A DNA stretch of 64,000 nucleotides. Source: Trichomonas tenax. Lineage: Eukaryota > Parabasalia > Trichomonadida > Trichomonadidae. A program made the position numbers and the translations under genes. The stretch spans positions 1 through 64,000 of the forward strand of contig JALKBU010000139.1 of NCBI GenBank assembly GCA_023091735.1, written 5' to 3'. Every line of letters begins with the position of its first letter. The stretch's first letter is position 1. Shown in pieces: positions 40,343 to 52,600 of the stretch. Under the pieces are notes generated by a model. The model had not been told where the DNA came from and searched no databases. It saw only the letters and a list, made by a program, of their open reading frames with translations.

Positions 40343-41878
40343 TTATGGAACAAGTTTCGCCTTTGTAAAGATAAACCAAGCCGCAATACCAGCAGCTCCA
40401 ACAATTATTGTTGGAACCATAATCAAAAAAGTCATAAACGCATCAAATTTCATGGTAATTTGTCTAGTATCTAAATCACAGTTCTTTCCATGTCTTCCTC
40501 TGTGACAAACACATTGCTCAAGGACGCATTTGCCCATGCAGGAGAATGAGCACTCTTTTCTCATCCAAGATGTCATTTTATTTAATATACTATTCCTTGT
40601 TTTGTTCAATTCCGAATCATCATTTGATTCGTATGGTTTGAGATCACAAAATCGGAATTTTTGAGGGAAATTATAGTGAATTCTTTGGATGTTTGAGTCA
40701 TCCGATTGAATTGCAACTGATGAGAATGGATCTAAGCCTCCTGTAGTAAATATCGTATTTGACGTCTGAATATTTGTTGAACCGAATCTCTGACTGTAAT
40801 CATTGCAGGAAGGAAGCTGTGTTATATTGAAATTCTTCCAACACAAGTCTTTGTAGAAGTCTAAATCAAGATTTGGAAGAAATTTTTTGCTCGTATTGAA
40901 TAAACCTATCTGCTTGCATTGTAAGTAAAGCATAGCATTTGTGTCATTCGTTTTCATACTCATAACGTATGGATCTGTAATATTTGCATCATAATTTCTT
41001 AATTTCTTCCATTCACCGATAAAATCGTAAATAGTATCAGCAAGTTTTGCATCTGGTGTTAAGGTAAGGTTTTTGCAAACATCTGACAATCTTTGTTTGT
41101 CATTATTAATCAAATCGCTCAAATATTCGTTAATAACAATCGTAGCACTTCCTAAGCTCCTTGATTGCGTAACACCAATTGCATTTATTAATTTTTCGAA
41201 TTTTGGATCTGTTTCAGGAAGATGATCGATTTGACGGAAAAATTTGCCGAATTCTGTTGCGCAATGATGGTCAACACTTTCGAGGCCGCTAATCAGGAAA
41301 GCGTCGTTACCTGTAAATTTTTGTTTAATGTCTAAATAAGGCGTTGAAATCCATCCAAACTGTGCAAATCTCGGATAATTTAGTTTAAACCAAGATGCCA
41401 ATGTTCCTGGGATTCCACCACCGACAAATGTAAAGTTACATGTGATTACACTGCATTGTTCTTCGTAAAAAGTGTCGAGATAAAATGCAAGATCTTCCAT
41501 GATTTGTTCTGCCGTGAGATATTGGAATGGATGATCTAAAATCGTAGGGTCGGGTATGGAATTACCGAAATATCTTAATTCTGGAATAATTAAATAGGAA
41601 TGTGATAAATTTGCGAGTTGATAGACAGGAAGATTGTTGATATTAAGGATCTCCCCTTTGATGTTATTTGAATAACCGAGGTAAACAATGACAGAAAGGT
41701 AATTTCGAAAACCAGGAACAAAATCATCGATTAAATGAAAGTATTGAGTGAAACTTTTACCGCCGGATGGACCAAAATGATCGAGAATTTGGTCAAAGAA
41801 TTCTGTTCGATTGCGTGAAAGTGTTTGAATAAAGAAGAAAGAAAACATCAATAAAAAAATTTGATTTTTGGCAAACAT
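40343..41878 (-). CDS. S28-family serine peptidase homologue, probably inactive, membrane-anchored
   Basis: The protein has 511 residues. It has a signal peptide (1-21) and the S28 opening FFDQILDHF. The elbow region reads FVGGGIPGTLASWFKLNYP. The C-terminal part has TGGLDPFSS, with the catalytic-type Asp383. After the catalytic fold comes an EGF-like Cys cluster (about 443-467, six Cys), a transmembrane helix (about 479-503) and a short tail. S28 enzymes (Pro-X carboxypeptidase, DPP2) have GGSYGG with the Ser nucleophile. Here that Ser is Gly155, and the usual His just before C-x-D is Phe410. Two of three triad residues appear lost, so it is likely a surface pseudopeptidase. The layout is otherwise that of trichomonad S28 proteins. 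Confidence 0.85.
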   Translation of the reverse strand: MFAKNQIFLLMFSFFFIQTLSRNRTEFFDQILDHFGPSGGKSFTQYFHLIDDFVPGFRNYLSVIVYLGYSNNIKGEILNINNLPVYQLANLSHSYLIIPELRYFGNSIPDPTILDHPFQYLTAEQIMEDLAFYLDTFYEEQCSVITCNFTFVGGGIPGTLASWFKLNYPRFAQFGWISTPYLDIKQKFTGNDAFLISGLESVDHHCATEFGKFFRQIDHLPETDPKFEKLINAIGVTQSRSLGSATIVINEYLSDLINNDKQRLSDVCKNLTLTPDAKLADTIYDFIGEWKKLRNYDANITDPYVMSMKTNDTNAMLYLQCKQIGLFNTSKKFLPNLDLDFYKDLCWKNFNITQLPSCNDYSQRFGSTNIQTSNTIFTTGGLDPFSSVAIQSDDSNIQRIHYNFPQKFRFCDLKPYESNDDSELNKTRNSILNKMTSWMRKECSFSCMGKCVLEQCVCHRGRHGKNCDLDTRQITMKFDAFMTFLIMVPTIIVGAAGIAAWFIFTKAKLVP

Positions 41879-42785
41879 TGGAACATCACTCCATTGGGTT
41901 AAACTGTTCCTGTTATTTCTATTTTCATCAAAAGAAACATTGCCAATATAATTTGATTAATTTTAAATATCAGGTATTTTTATTAATGAAAACATATCTC
42001 TGTCGTGTGTATAATCTAATTCACTACGAAACATAACTCAACACAAATTTTATAATTTATCAAAAAAATGAATATCATGTAAAATGTTTTCTTATTCCAT
42101 AATGTAATAATTGTTAAAGTTTCAGAAGATGGTTGAAATATATATATTTTAAAAAATTGAATTCTAAATGCTGGATATTATAAACCATGAGGAACTGAAG
42201 CACTGGATAAGCTAAATACAATAAGTTAATTTATTCATGTTTGGAAGTATTATTGATTTCAATGAAATTATTTCATGATTTGTGATGTTTTCAAAACTTA
42301 CTTTCTATTCGTAATTATGTTTTAAACTTTCTTCTATAAATACGAGCATGCAGAATGTATAACAACCTTCTTTTTAAAATGATAGAATTTGATCTTAGCC
42401 AAATATTCACATCACATGAACTGACATATGCATCCCATTGAAAGTAAAAAGCAAGCAAAAATATATTTTCAAACCCATTAAGTAATGTATCATTTTGAAA
42501 TGAAAGTTAAGATTGCTCTGTTGAAATATTAAACTGTAGCATGAAAGAACATGTTTGAAATACACAACAGAATCCACAGACGCTGATAATATAAAAAGAA
42601 CTAATTCCAAAAATAAAACTGCAGAAATTCCCGAAACCCCAAAATTTTTTGAAAATAGTAGAAAATGAGTGAGTTTTTTCTCGGTAAATATCTATGATTT
42701 TGATATTATGATGCATTATATTTATTTCTCTACATATATGGTATATGTTAATGCAACTTTTATTGTTTGATACTGAATAGAATAT
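41879..42785. other. Gene-free AT-rich region
   Basis: About 900 bases lie between divergent genes. Two short minus-strand frames (42407-42610 and 42507-42716) are Phe/Ser/Cys-rich and have no features of real genes. No repeat was recognised. Confidence 0.45.
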
Positions 42786-42791
42786 TCACTT
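42786..42791 (+). promoter_or_regulatory. Initiator-like TCACTT
   Basis: TCACTTTTG lies about 80 bases before the ATG at 42865. The ATG itself sits in TTTTCATGTTT, the same context as the BEACH gene start (TTTTCATGTTT at 46644). Either could be the initiator. Confidence 0.4.
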
Positions 42792-42864
42792 TTGCGCAAT
42801 TTAATGTGTTCGTAAAATTTAAGGTGAAAATTAAGATTATTTATTAGAAAAGTGACGAATTTTC

Positions 42865-44256
42865 ATGTTTGCGAGGCCAGAAAAAGCCGAACTGAAAGCT
42901 TCGGACATACAGTCGGAAATGAGGCTCAGAAATATAACGTATTCGAATATGACAAGCGAACAGCAACAAATATTTTATGAATTATTGGGAAAATTTGAAG
43001 ATTTTTCGAACCTTTTATTCGACAACGATATAAGGAATATACACAATGCTATAAAGTACTTTATGCAGTTGCTGAGTTATCATCAGAATCACAGAAAAAT
43101 CAAAAATGAAAATATATTTAACAGATTCGAAACATTATTCATTGAACTCACAGATTTAAACATTCTACACGATTTACTTCAAGTTTTATATCACTATTCA
43201 TTCGTTTTCTTTCCAGAATTCTCAGACGATCTAATAAACTTGATTATTATCAGATTAGGCGACTCACAACTACAAAAAACGAACCAGGTGATAGAAATGA
43301 ATATGATTATGACTGAATTACTTATTAGAAATATTAATTCTATACCGGAGCTTGATCCTAAATTTATAGAAATTTTGGCATCAAACCTCAATTTCACTCC
43401 AGATTTAGATGTGTTGGTCGTTAGATTCATGGTAAAATACCAAAAATATAATTTCAATCCAAATTATAATGAGTTTGTTGCTCAATTTATCAATGTTGCG
43501 TTAAACTCTCAATTTTATAGTGCATCGGCTTTCTACATCATCAAATTACTGCTTAAAACACTCGTCAAAAACAAAAATCCTCAAGTCACGGAATTTTTCG
43601 ATGAAACACTTCGAAGGTTAATTAGCTTTTGGAAATTAGAAGATTCAAAGGTCAACTCAATGTTATTTATACTTCTTCAATTCAAGATTCCAAATGAAAC
43701 ACTTAATTTGTTCTTAGAAAATGGTGGATCTGATGCCATAATCAAAGCAATCACTACAGATGATGTTATATCAGAAAGTTGCGCTTTTAAGCTTCTTTCA
43801 GAATTAATTGATAATTGGGCATTCTCATTTTCGATTGATGAAGTGCTGGATACAGCAATACCGAAAATATACACAGGTATAATGTCAATTAGGAATCAAG
43901 TCGGTCGTTTTATGGCTAAAGTTGCAGAAAAATCTCCTTTGAAGTTTGTTGAATCATTCACAACATACAATGAAGAGGATAGTGATGAGCATCCAGATCC
44001 TAAAAACTACGCTCGAGCTTTCGCATTTCTTCTTCAACATGATCAAGGAATCGATAAAAGTGTCCTTTATGATGCTTTATGTCCAATAGCTTCGTACTTC
44101 CTTCATAATGACAAATCATTCTACTTCAAGAACACTTGTGAAGGATATGATATTGATCAATTAGCAGAATCAGACGCTCAAGACGATGATAAAGACTATC
44201 AACCAAGTGCAACTATATTCTTCGAAACCTACATAACTGGAAGATTTGATGAATAA
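42865..44256 (+). CDS. Armadillo-like solenoid protein with acidic tail
   Basis: The protein has 463 residues. After a charged N-terminus (RPEKAELKASDIQSEMRLRN), which resembles part of an importin-beta-binding segment, come about eight helical units (e.g. LNILHDLLQVLYHYSFVF, ACAFKLLSELIDNWAF-like). The end is acidic (SDAQDDDKDYQPS). Overall size and order fit importin-alpha-like adaptors, but the conserved NLS-binding Trp/Asn ladder cannot be confirmed. It belongs to the same general class as the products at 28673 and 30020. Confidence 0.65.
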   Translation: MFARPEKAELKASDIQSEMRLRNITYSNMTSEQQQIFYELLGKFEDFSNLLFDNDIRNIHNAIKYFMQLLSYHQNHRKIKNENIFNRFETLFIELTDLNILHDLLQVLYHYSFVFFPEFSDDLINLIIIRLGDSQLQKTNQVIEMNMIMTELLIRNINSIPELDPKFIEILASNLNFTPDLDVLVVRFMVKYQKYNFNPNYNEFVAQFINVALNSQFYSASAFYIIKLLLKTLVKNKNPQVTEFFDETLRRLISFWKLEDSKVNSMLFILLQFKIPNETLNLFLENGGSDAIIKAITTDDVISESCAFKLLSELIDNWAFSFSIDEVLDTAIPKIYTGIMSIRNQVGRFMAKVAEKSPLKFVESFTTYNEEDSDEHPDPKNYARAFAFLLQHDQGIDKSVLYDALCPIASYFLHNDKSFYFKNTCEGYDIDQLAESDAQDDDKDYQPSATIFFETYITGRFDE

Positions 44257-44457
44257 TTTTATACTTTGATTATCATCCATAATTAGCATTTTCCATATAA
44301 CGCCGCCATTTGAATATTACGACATTCTCAATTCGCATAAAAAGCAATTTATCAATTTTGCAAAAAAAAAATATTGACCATAAACAATCAGAAATATAGA
44401 TTTCGGATGTAGCTGCTGGGTTGGAAAACTATTTATGAATATATTTAATCAAGATAT

Positions 44458-44862
44458 TATCGCGCTCCAGAAGTTATTTTAAATCTCAAATACTCGACAG
44501 GTATTGATGTATGGAGTTACGGATATGTATTGTTTACAATTGCTAATTGAAAACTATTATTCACACCTGAAGACGAAGAAGAGCTTTTCCATATGATGAT
44601 CGAAGCTTTAGGTTCTCCTCCACAATCTCTTGTTAACAAAGCTGGAAAGTTTTGTGATTTCATTGGATCAGATAGAAAAATTCAACCATATCAGAACAAA
44701 AGAACAGGAAAACTTTGCTACCCATTAGCTATGCGTTTTGAAAAGCGTATTAGCCACATGAGTGAAAGTTATATCCACGTCATCAGAAATTGTTTGATTT
44801 GGGATCATGAAGTCCGTCCAAGCATGGACGAAATCCTCAAAATGTCATATTTCCAAGAATAA
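44458..44862 (+). pseudogene. DYRK-like protein kinase fragment with one in-frame stop
   Basis: The frame opens at YRAPEVILNLKYSTGIDVWS, the activation-loop/APE region and helix F of a CMGC (DYRK-type) kinase. It continues to a TGA at 44548-44550, exactly where the family has Gly in an ANGxxLF word. It then runs on in the same frame (LFTPEDEEELFHMMIEALGSPP) through the kinase C-lobe to a proper end at 44862. Everything upstream of the activation loop, including the ATP site, is missing. It is a 5'-truncated pseudogene with a single base change in the remaining part, so probably young. Confidence 0.75.
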
Positions 44863-46300
44863 TTTGTTTTTATTGTACATATATTTTTGTTAATATATTA
44901 TAAAATGTTAGTAATTCTAGTTTGTTAATGTAGAAATATATATTTACCTACATCTGATTAAATAAATACTAAAATACACATTATTTTCGTTGGAAAAAGT
45001 CATTATTCAATTCAAATCTTTTGTTTGTTATTGTATAGAGACACTATCTCATTTAAATCATCATTTATTAGGATTGTGTATGGTTAATACATCAGTTAGC
45101 AATTGTAAATATAAAGTTATACAAATATTTCTTCATATTAAAAAACGTATTTTAGTGATCCTTTTAAGTAGTTCCATTTTCACATAGCTAATCTAGCATT
45201 CATATATCCAAAAGTAGATGATCCATTGCTGAATGAATTTCCTAGAATGGATTTGATTAAATATCAAATCGGATAAAATGCGGGTTCCACTTTCACAGCT
45301 ACAACCATGAAATCTTGTTGTAGTGTCAGATTCGGTATACTGGAAATTTTCAAGTCAAAAAGGTGTTCTCACTAAATGTCCAAAAAATGGGCTCTGGAGA
45401 AGAAAAGTGTGTATTATCTCTATAAATATACCGATGAGCCTCAATGAAGCAGATACATTTAAACAAAGTACAACAAGTGTAACTATTGTGTATGGTTATA
45501 ATAGCTGATAATACTAACTTCATCAAGATAATTTCAAAATAATTTATTTTTGGAGTTATCGACTTTCATTAATAAAATATGTACATATATGGTATACAAT
45601 GTTTCAATCAATGTTTTATTTCATCTGTTTTTATAAAAAAAATTAGCTCATCAGATCAACTAAGGGAGAGAAATGTAACATGATGAGCCCATTTGGATTT
45701 ATTGGTGTAACTATAGTGTCGAACATAACTTAACTTTTCGAGATACGTATAACATTTTGCATAATTTGCAATTTTTGAATGATAAAAATATATTAGCAAC
45801 GATATAAAGTTGATGATGAATGATACAATGAATGTTTAAACAGAATAACTTGACTTGAAAGGTGTGATGGCGTTGTTATCTCGTGGTTGATGTAATTTTG
45901 AGCATTTTTGTTATGAAAGGACAGTTCCATATAATGGATGCCTTCTAAATATGAAACTCATCAGGGTCAACTAGCATATAAAGTATACATCAATGTGTGT
46001 CAAAAAAAACAATTTAGAGTTGTTTTGTTTGTAGTTGTGTTCTATATATGATTTTATATCTAATTTATAGCTAACATGTCGAAAAAAGTAAAAATTGAAT
46101 TTGAGCTTTTGGAAAAATAAAACATTTGTCAATTTCTAAAAATATTTTGGTTCTCTTTGCCGTCAAAATCTGAAAAGTATATGATGCGTCTGGAGGGTTC
46201 GTCAACTTTTTCGAAAAATAATTTGAAAGTGAAAGTGATTGTTACATAATCCATACATCATTATTTTAAAGTTATGCTTTTTCGGTTAACGGTTTGACTC
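44863..46300. other. Gene-free AT-rich region
   Basis: Short frames at 44990-45187 and 45323-45508 show no motif, and the rest has no coding potential. There is no clear repeat. Confidence 0.45.
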
Positions 46301-46460
46301 AAAAACTTAGATGGGAGCTTTCGCTCTTAAGCGATCCCAGACCCTTCATTTCCTCTATTTAACCTCGAATCCTTAATCGACACTCCCTGCAGATGGATCC
46401 CGCAAGCCATCAATCCTTATACTTGAAATTTTGGGAAATCAAATTTATATTTCCCGCTCA
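46301..46460 (+). ncRNA. Candidate structured RNA or leader element
   Basis: This GC-richer island holds two hairpins. The first (46313-46339) pairs TGGGA-GCTT with AAGC-(GA)-TCCCA around a 7-base loop. The second pairs GGGAAAT (46433-46439) with ATTTCCC (46449-46455). There is no reading frame. It lies 200-350 bases before the BEACH gene. It matches no RNA I know, and strand and function are guesses. Confidence 0.25.
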
Positions 46461-46591
46461 AATCCGCTGATTTTGGTTCAGCACTCTTCTATATCCTATA
46501 CCTTTATTGTTGATTTGTAAAAATACACTTCATTTTAAATTTATTTTTCGCAAAAAAGTGACAAGTCCACTCAATTCGCACACAATATTTT

Positions 46592-46597
46592 TCACTT
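46592..46597 (+). promoter_or_regulatory. Initiator-like TCACTT before the BEACH gene
   Basis: TCACTTTTG lies 50 bases before the ATG at 46644. Spacing and sequence match the element before the leucine-rich-repeat gene. A T-rich tract separates it from the ATG. Confidence 0.45.
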
Positions 46598-46643
46598 TTG
46601 ACTGCGAAGGGAATCAAATTTTTTTTTTCTTGATCTTTTTTTC

Positions 46644-49600
46644 ATGTTTCCTAATATTGAAGAACTGCCCAAATCGATTATAAGCACAATCACGCAGACT
46701 CCCAAGTTCCTCAATATTCCTCCTGAGAGTATTTCAATCTCTTTAACGCTTGGGCACGTCTATGATCCAACAGAAAAGATTATTAGGAAAAACATGGCAC
46801 CAGAAGTCTTAGATCTGTCGTCTATAGTCAAGTTCCCGCCGTTTCTCGTCTATGACAAACTTATTCATCCACAAGCATTAACACGAATCGAAGGAATAAT
46901 CGAAGTTTTACAGAATGATGAAGAGTTATCACGTTCTTTCTATGGGGTGTGTGAACATGTGTATGCAGAAATCATCAAAAACGCGCGAAAATTCGACATT
47001 TTAACAGCATTTATCGTGATTTTTAATACAATATCGAAAAGATTCGAAATCGCACCACCAAAGTCATTTATAACATCACCAATTATATTTTCTTACTGGG
47101 TTACGAATTATGAGAATTTTAATGATCAATTTTACCTACAAGTCAATACAATTCGAAATTTATGTATTAATATGATGCTCTATCGCGGTGTTGAAGATTT
47201 CATTCAAATATTACAAACAAATTTTCAGCATCCTTTAATATTCGCCGAAACTCTTCATAGAATGATCAATATTCAATCAAAAATAAGATTAAGTGATTTC
47301 GGAATAGAACCATTAATACAATCAATCATGCAAACGATGATTTTTTATCAATCTTTTGATCAATTATCTAAAGAAGAAGTGAAAGTTGTGAATGAAGCAA
47401 AAGTTACTTTGATTCGCCTCATCAACAATTACTTACTTCAAGATGATTTACTCGATCAAATATTTCATAATCACATATTTATTACTTCTTTTCTTGGAAT
47501 GCTTTACGATGTGACTACACAAGGTCTGTGTATTGCACACTTGAATAGATATATAAGCATGAAGAAATCATCCGAAAATATAGAATTTTTAGAAAAAATT
47601 TATCAAATTGCGATTTATACGCTCGAAAATTGTGATGATCCTGATGTTACACAATTAGGATGTATCATATTTGAAATTATTTGTACTATTTTAACATTAT
47701 ATCCCCATATTCAAAATCTTTTTGAGCCTCTGTTTGAAGATATCAAACTAAGAATCGTTAACATCAAACCCTCGGAGAATTCAAGAGCATATATTCACAA
47801 TATTATTACATTTTACTCAATTTCAGATCAACACAAATTTACAAATCCAGAATTACTTTCTATTCAAATTGCAATCAAGTTTATATACGGTCCAGATGTT
47901 TCACGCACAATATTTTTGAAAATTTTACAAATTATTTCAAGTTCGCATATAACTGTGATAACATCACAATTTGAAATCAAAGAAGGTAAAGCTTTGAAGA
48001 CCCTTGTTGCTATTCATGAAAATTCTCCTCAATTCGAATTTGCTTTCAATTATGTTCGTGATTTGATTAATTATTCACCTAAAAATGCCAAAATGGCACA
48101 TAAAGGTGAATTAGACATATATTTGATCGATTTAATATACGGAATGAGAAATGAAACAAAAACACCTGAATTAGAAGCGACTGTTTCAAAGATTTTTGAA
48201 TTGCTGATTTTAATCTTTTCGCAAATCAGTTCAGCAGCTGTTGCAAGATATTTCATCAGACTTATATGTCCAAATGATGGCAGAATACTTCCATTTTATA
48301 ATGCAAAGGCTGTTGAAATGATGCAAACAGTCCTAGCGAATTCAAAATATAGACCAACATTATATCTTCCATTCATTGAAAATATATTCTTCAATATTGA
48401 TGGTTTCAACACGAATCACCTTAATAAGCAATTCACTGTTGCTTTCTGGATCTACATCAATGAAGTAGACTATAAATATAACTCCCAAATTATGTATATT
48501 ATCGATGACAAAGATGGACGTTTTGGACTTTTCTGCTTAGGCGATAAAATTCTTATAACGATGCAAAAAGGCAGTTACGAGCACACAGCTAAGCCGACAC
48601 AGCCACTGCAGCCAAAGAAATGGAATTTTATTGCCATTCAGTTCGCACCTGAAGAAAAACCCGATAAAAATGTTTGTTATTATTCTGCTAATGGCGGAGA
48701 TAGCCAATTCTTCTTCTTCCCGAAGATAACTTATGAAATGAGTATGGCTAAGCTTGCGAAAGTCGGTGGACTAACATTCGACAGCATACAATTGAATCCT
48801 TGCAGTTTCTTGGGTCCTGTTTCTTTCTATCCATCGACATTGAGCAAGGATCAGATTCTTCAGTTATATGATAGAAAATGTGCAATTGTTCCATCATCAA
48901 AGACATCAGCTCTATTCTATCTTTCTCCCATCGAAAAGGATGATGAAGTCACACTTATCAACCAAATCAATAACAACATCAGTGTTTGCAATATTTCATA
49001 TCAATATGATCGAGTTTTCAATTTTGCGGAAGTTTTAGTTAATCACTGCGGAGTAGATGTTCTTCTTCCTTTATTCGCGCAGTGGGATCTCCCAGACACT
49101 GATGAAAAATTGGTTGACATGTACCCAGCAAAAACAGTCGAAGTTTTGGAGAGCGCTCTGTTAATGAGTGCATTCGCACAAAAGGCGTTCGCTGAGAACG
49201 AAGGATTCAAGATTATCTCACATCTGATTATCAATTCAGGTAAGGAACACATTAACTACGGCTTGTACATGATGTTCTATCAAATGTTCAACAACTTGAG
49301 CATTCTTTCGGTGAAGGAGTCAATCTTCAAAGAGATTCTCCTGAATAACGAAATATGGATCAACGCAGAAGCTCTTGATCACACGAGAATCACAAGGCAT
49401 TGGTGCAGATCTCTTTGCACACCAAATATATTCACAATTTCTTTCTTGGACTTCGGAACACTTCTGTCAATACTGAGATTGTATTATTGGTACGAAGATG
49501 ATAGAAACGAGTATCACATCGTTCACGATGATCGATGCAAAGGTCAGAAACTCAATGTCGAAGAGTGCCGAAAGAATATATTGACATTGGCACATCATGC

Positions 49601-52600
49601 AGCAAGTTTGAAGTTCAATGAGAACGATTTCGCTCTCCTTATGAGCCACGTTTTAACTGTTTCTTCACCAAAACAAATAACAGATCTTTTAGTTTTCATC
49701 AGAGAACTTATCAATGATGGAACGCTAAAGAAACTGAACAAGACAACACTTCTTTTGTTGATTCAATACTTGTTCAACACAGACTCAGAGAACATCGCAG
49801 TTTTGCTGATATCGACGCTGATTGATGCACACAAAGCGGGAATCATCCATGAAGTCACATTGGAGGACAACTTGGACATCATCATGCACCAACTATCTGC
49901 AAACTTCATTAGCAAAACGAATCTCGAAGTATTCATCGCAATGTGCAGGATCACTCCAGAGCTTTTCACTATCTGCACGTGGATGGCAGTCAACCTCGGC
50001 GATGAAGGAATCGGATGCGTCATCAAGATGCTTCCTCCGAAGAAGGACTACAAGAAACTGATCAACTGGTCCGTTTTCTTGATCCACAGCCTCTTCGAAG
50101 TGAACGATGAAATGAGGAAGAAAGTTATTGATTACCTGCTTAACATCGCATCAGATGAAGTCATCAGTCTCGTTGCAATGATTGGTATTGTCGGCCGAAC
50201 ATTCGATGACAACGAGGAAGAATGTGACGATATCATCCACGACGTCATCTTTGCAGCAGGAATATTAGTTCACCACTCACCAAACATCATCAGCTTCCAA
50301 GACTACACAAGGCTTTTGGTCCACTTCCTGTTCTTCAGAGGCGTCGACGAAACGAACAACTCAGCACTGAAAAAGATTTACGACCAATCTCTGTTTTCAT
50401 CGAAACCGAAGAAAGCGCGAAGGACAATAAAAGACATGTCCGTTGGGACTCCGCCTCGTGTCAAATCGAGTCCAAAGAAGCAAGGCAAGAATGGAAGACA
50501 CTCCATCAGGAGGACGAGCGTCATCAAGTTTGTTGAGGAATTGGAGAACTACAATCCACAACTTGCACTCAAAGCGATGTCGAAACTGAAACTCTTGAAG
50601 AACCTCCAGACGAGGCGTTATTCAGTTTTCCAGAAGAAGATGTCATCTGTCACATTCTCGCCATCCGCGATTAGTCAGGAGGTCAAACACGGCTTCGAGG
50701 AGATCCACGAAGATATCAAACTCAACGAAGAACGCGCAGAGCTTTTGAATTTGATGCCATACGAAACGGACAAAAAGATCGCATTAGTCGGAGAAACGGA
50801 TTACATGTTCAGATTCGGATTCAGGATCGAAGTCGACCAGAGCTGGTCCGACCTTGATTTGGCTCTTCAATTCATCACTATGTTCGTTATGAATCCAATT
50901 CCAGAATTGGCAGAGATTGCAATCATCATTTCCGGATTCTTGGCACGAAACGAAAGCAACGTCGCAGAGTCAATCATGGAGAGCATGAGCAACGACCAAA
51001 AATCTATTTACTCATCCGCAATCTCATTCATGGCAATGATGGGTGAAGTTTTGAAAGAAGACACTCCGACAGACACCAAAGCGATGAAGCAGAAGATATG
51101 CTTCGACTTCACGCAACTGATCCCAGACAAACTCCGCGACCGGATGCTCGACGCTGCACCTCTGAGGACACTGAAATCTCTTCTCCGCGAGCAATCAGAG
51201 AACTCTAAGATGGCATTACAGATCTTCGCAGCAATCTCGGACGAACTCGTTGCGATGGCGAACAACAGAGTCAACGATGACGAAGATTTAATACACTCAC
51301 ACAAAATCGCGAACAAGAAGTTCTGGCAGAAGATGTGGCACGTTCTGACACTCGAAGACTCTCCATGGAATCCATCGATCCCTGCTGCTCTCAAGCACGT
51401 TCAGCATTACAAGAGAGACAACGTTCTGACTGCGACAGGAATTCCTGTCACAATGAAGATTAACAACAAGTTCGACGATCACACACTCGCGGCGCTGATG
51501 AGAGACAAAGGAAGTTGGTGGACAGCTGAAGAAGCATTCGAAGCAGAGAAGTCTAAACTCCGCGAGATATACGAAAGAGACCGCCCTGCGCCACTTTTCG
51601 AGATTGGAGAGATCGATCACAACGAAAGCGGCCTCGAACCAAGTCCGTGCTCTAAGTCAGTTGAGATGGTTAATGAGCGATGCTTAGTTGAGCTTCCATG
51701 CGAAGTCATCTCTCCACAGAAGACATTGACAGCGAAGTTCGCTCTTTTCCCAGAGCAGATATTCGTTAACTATGACACAGGCAAAGTCAAAGTCATCAAA
51801 TCCGCGAATATCCACAGTGTCTTCTTCAGAACAAGACTCCACCACCCGACTGCGATCGAGATATTTCTGGCAAACGGAATCTCTTTCCTCTTCAACTTCC
51901 CTGGCGTGAACTCTCTCACGATCCTCAAGCAGTTCGACTACGTCCACATGCCGCAGGCGAAGTACTTCCAGAAAGTTGGCTTCAAGCAGTTCTTCTCAAC
52001 GACAGACGTCACAGACAGATGGGTGAACAGAAACATGACGAACTTCGAGTACCTCATACAGCTCAACATGTTCTCCGGTCGATCATTCAACGACACGTCA
52101 ATGTACCCGATCATCCCTTGGGTCATCGCTGACTACGACTCTATGTTCCTCGACATGAACGATCCGAAGACGTACAGAGACCTCTCGAAGCCAGTTGGTG
52201 CTCTCAACGCAGAGCGCCTCGGATTCCTCAAATCGAAACTCGATGCACTGAGACTTGCAGGAATCGCTGAACCATTCATTTACTCTTCGACATACAACTG
52301 CCCGCTTTCTCTCTTCTTATATCTCCTTCGATTGGAGCCTTTCACGACACTCCACATCCAGATGCAGTCAGGAAGATTCGATCTCTCGACGAGACTCTTC
52401 TCTTCAATCAAGAGCCTCTGGGATTGCTCTTCGAACAACGGAAACGACTACAGAGAGCTGATTCCTGAATTCTTCTCTTCTCCTGAGTTTCTGGTCAATG
52501 TCAACAATCTCCCGCTCGGACTTCCAGAATCGAGCAACGTCATCCTTCCGAAGTGGGCGAGCAGTCCATTCGACTTCGTCTACAAGAACAGGAAAGTCAT

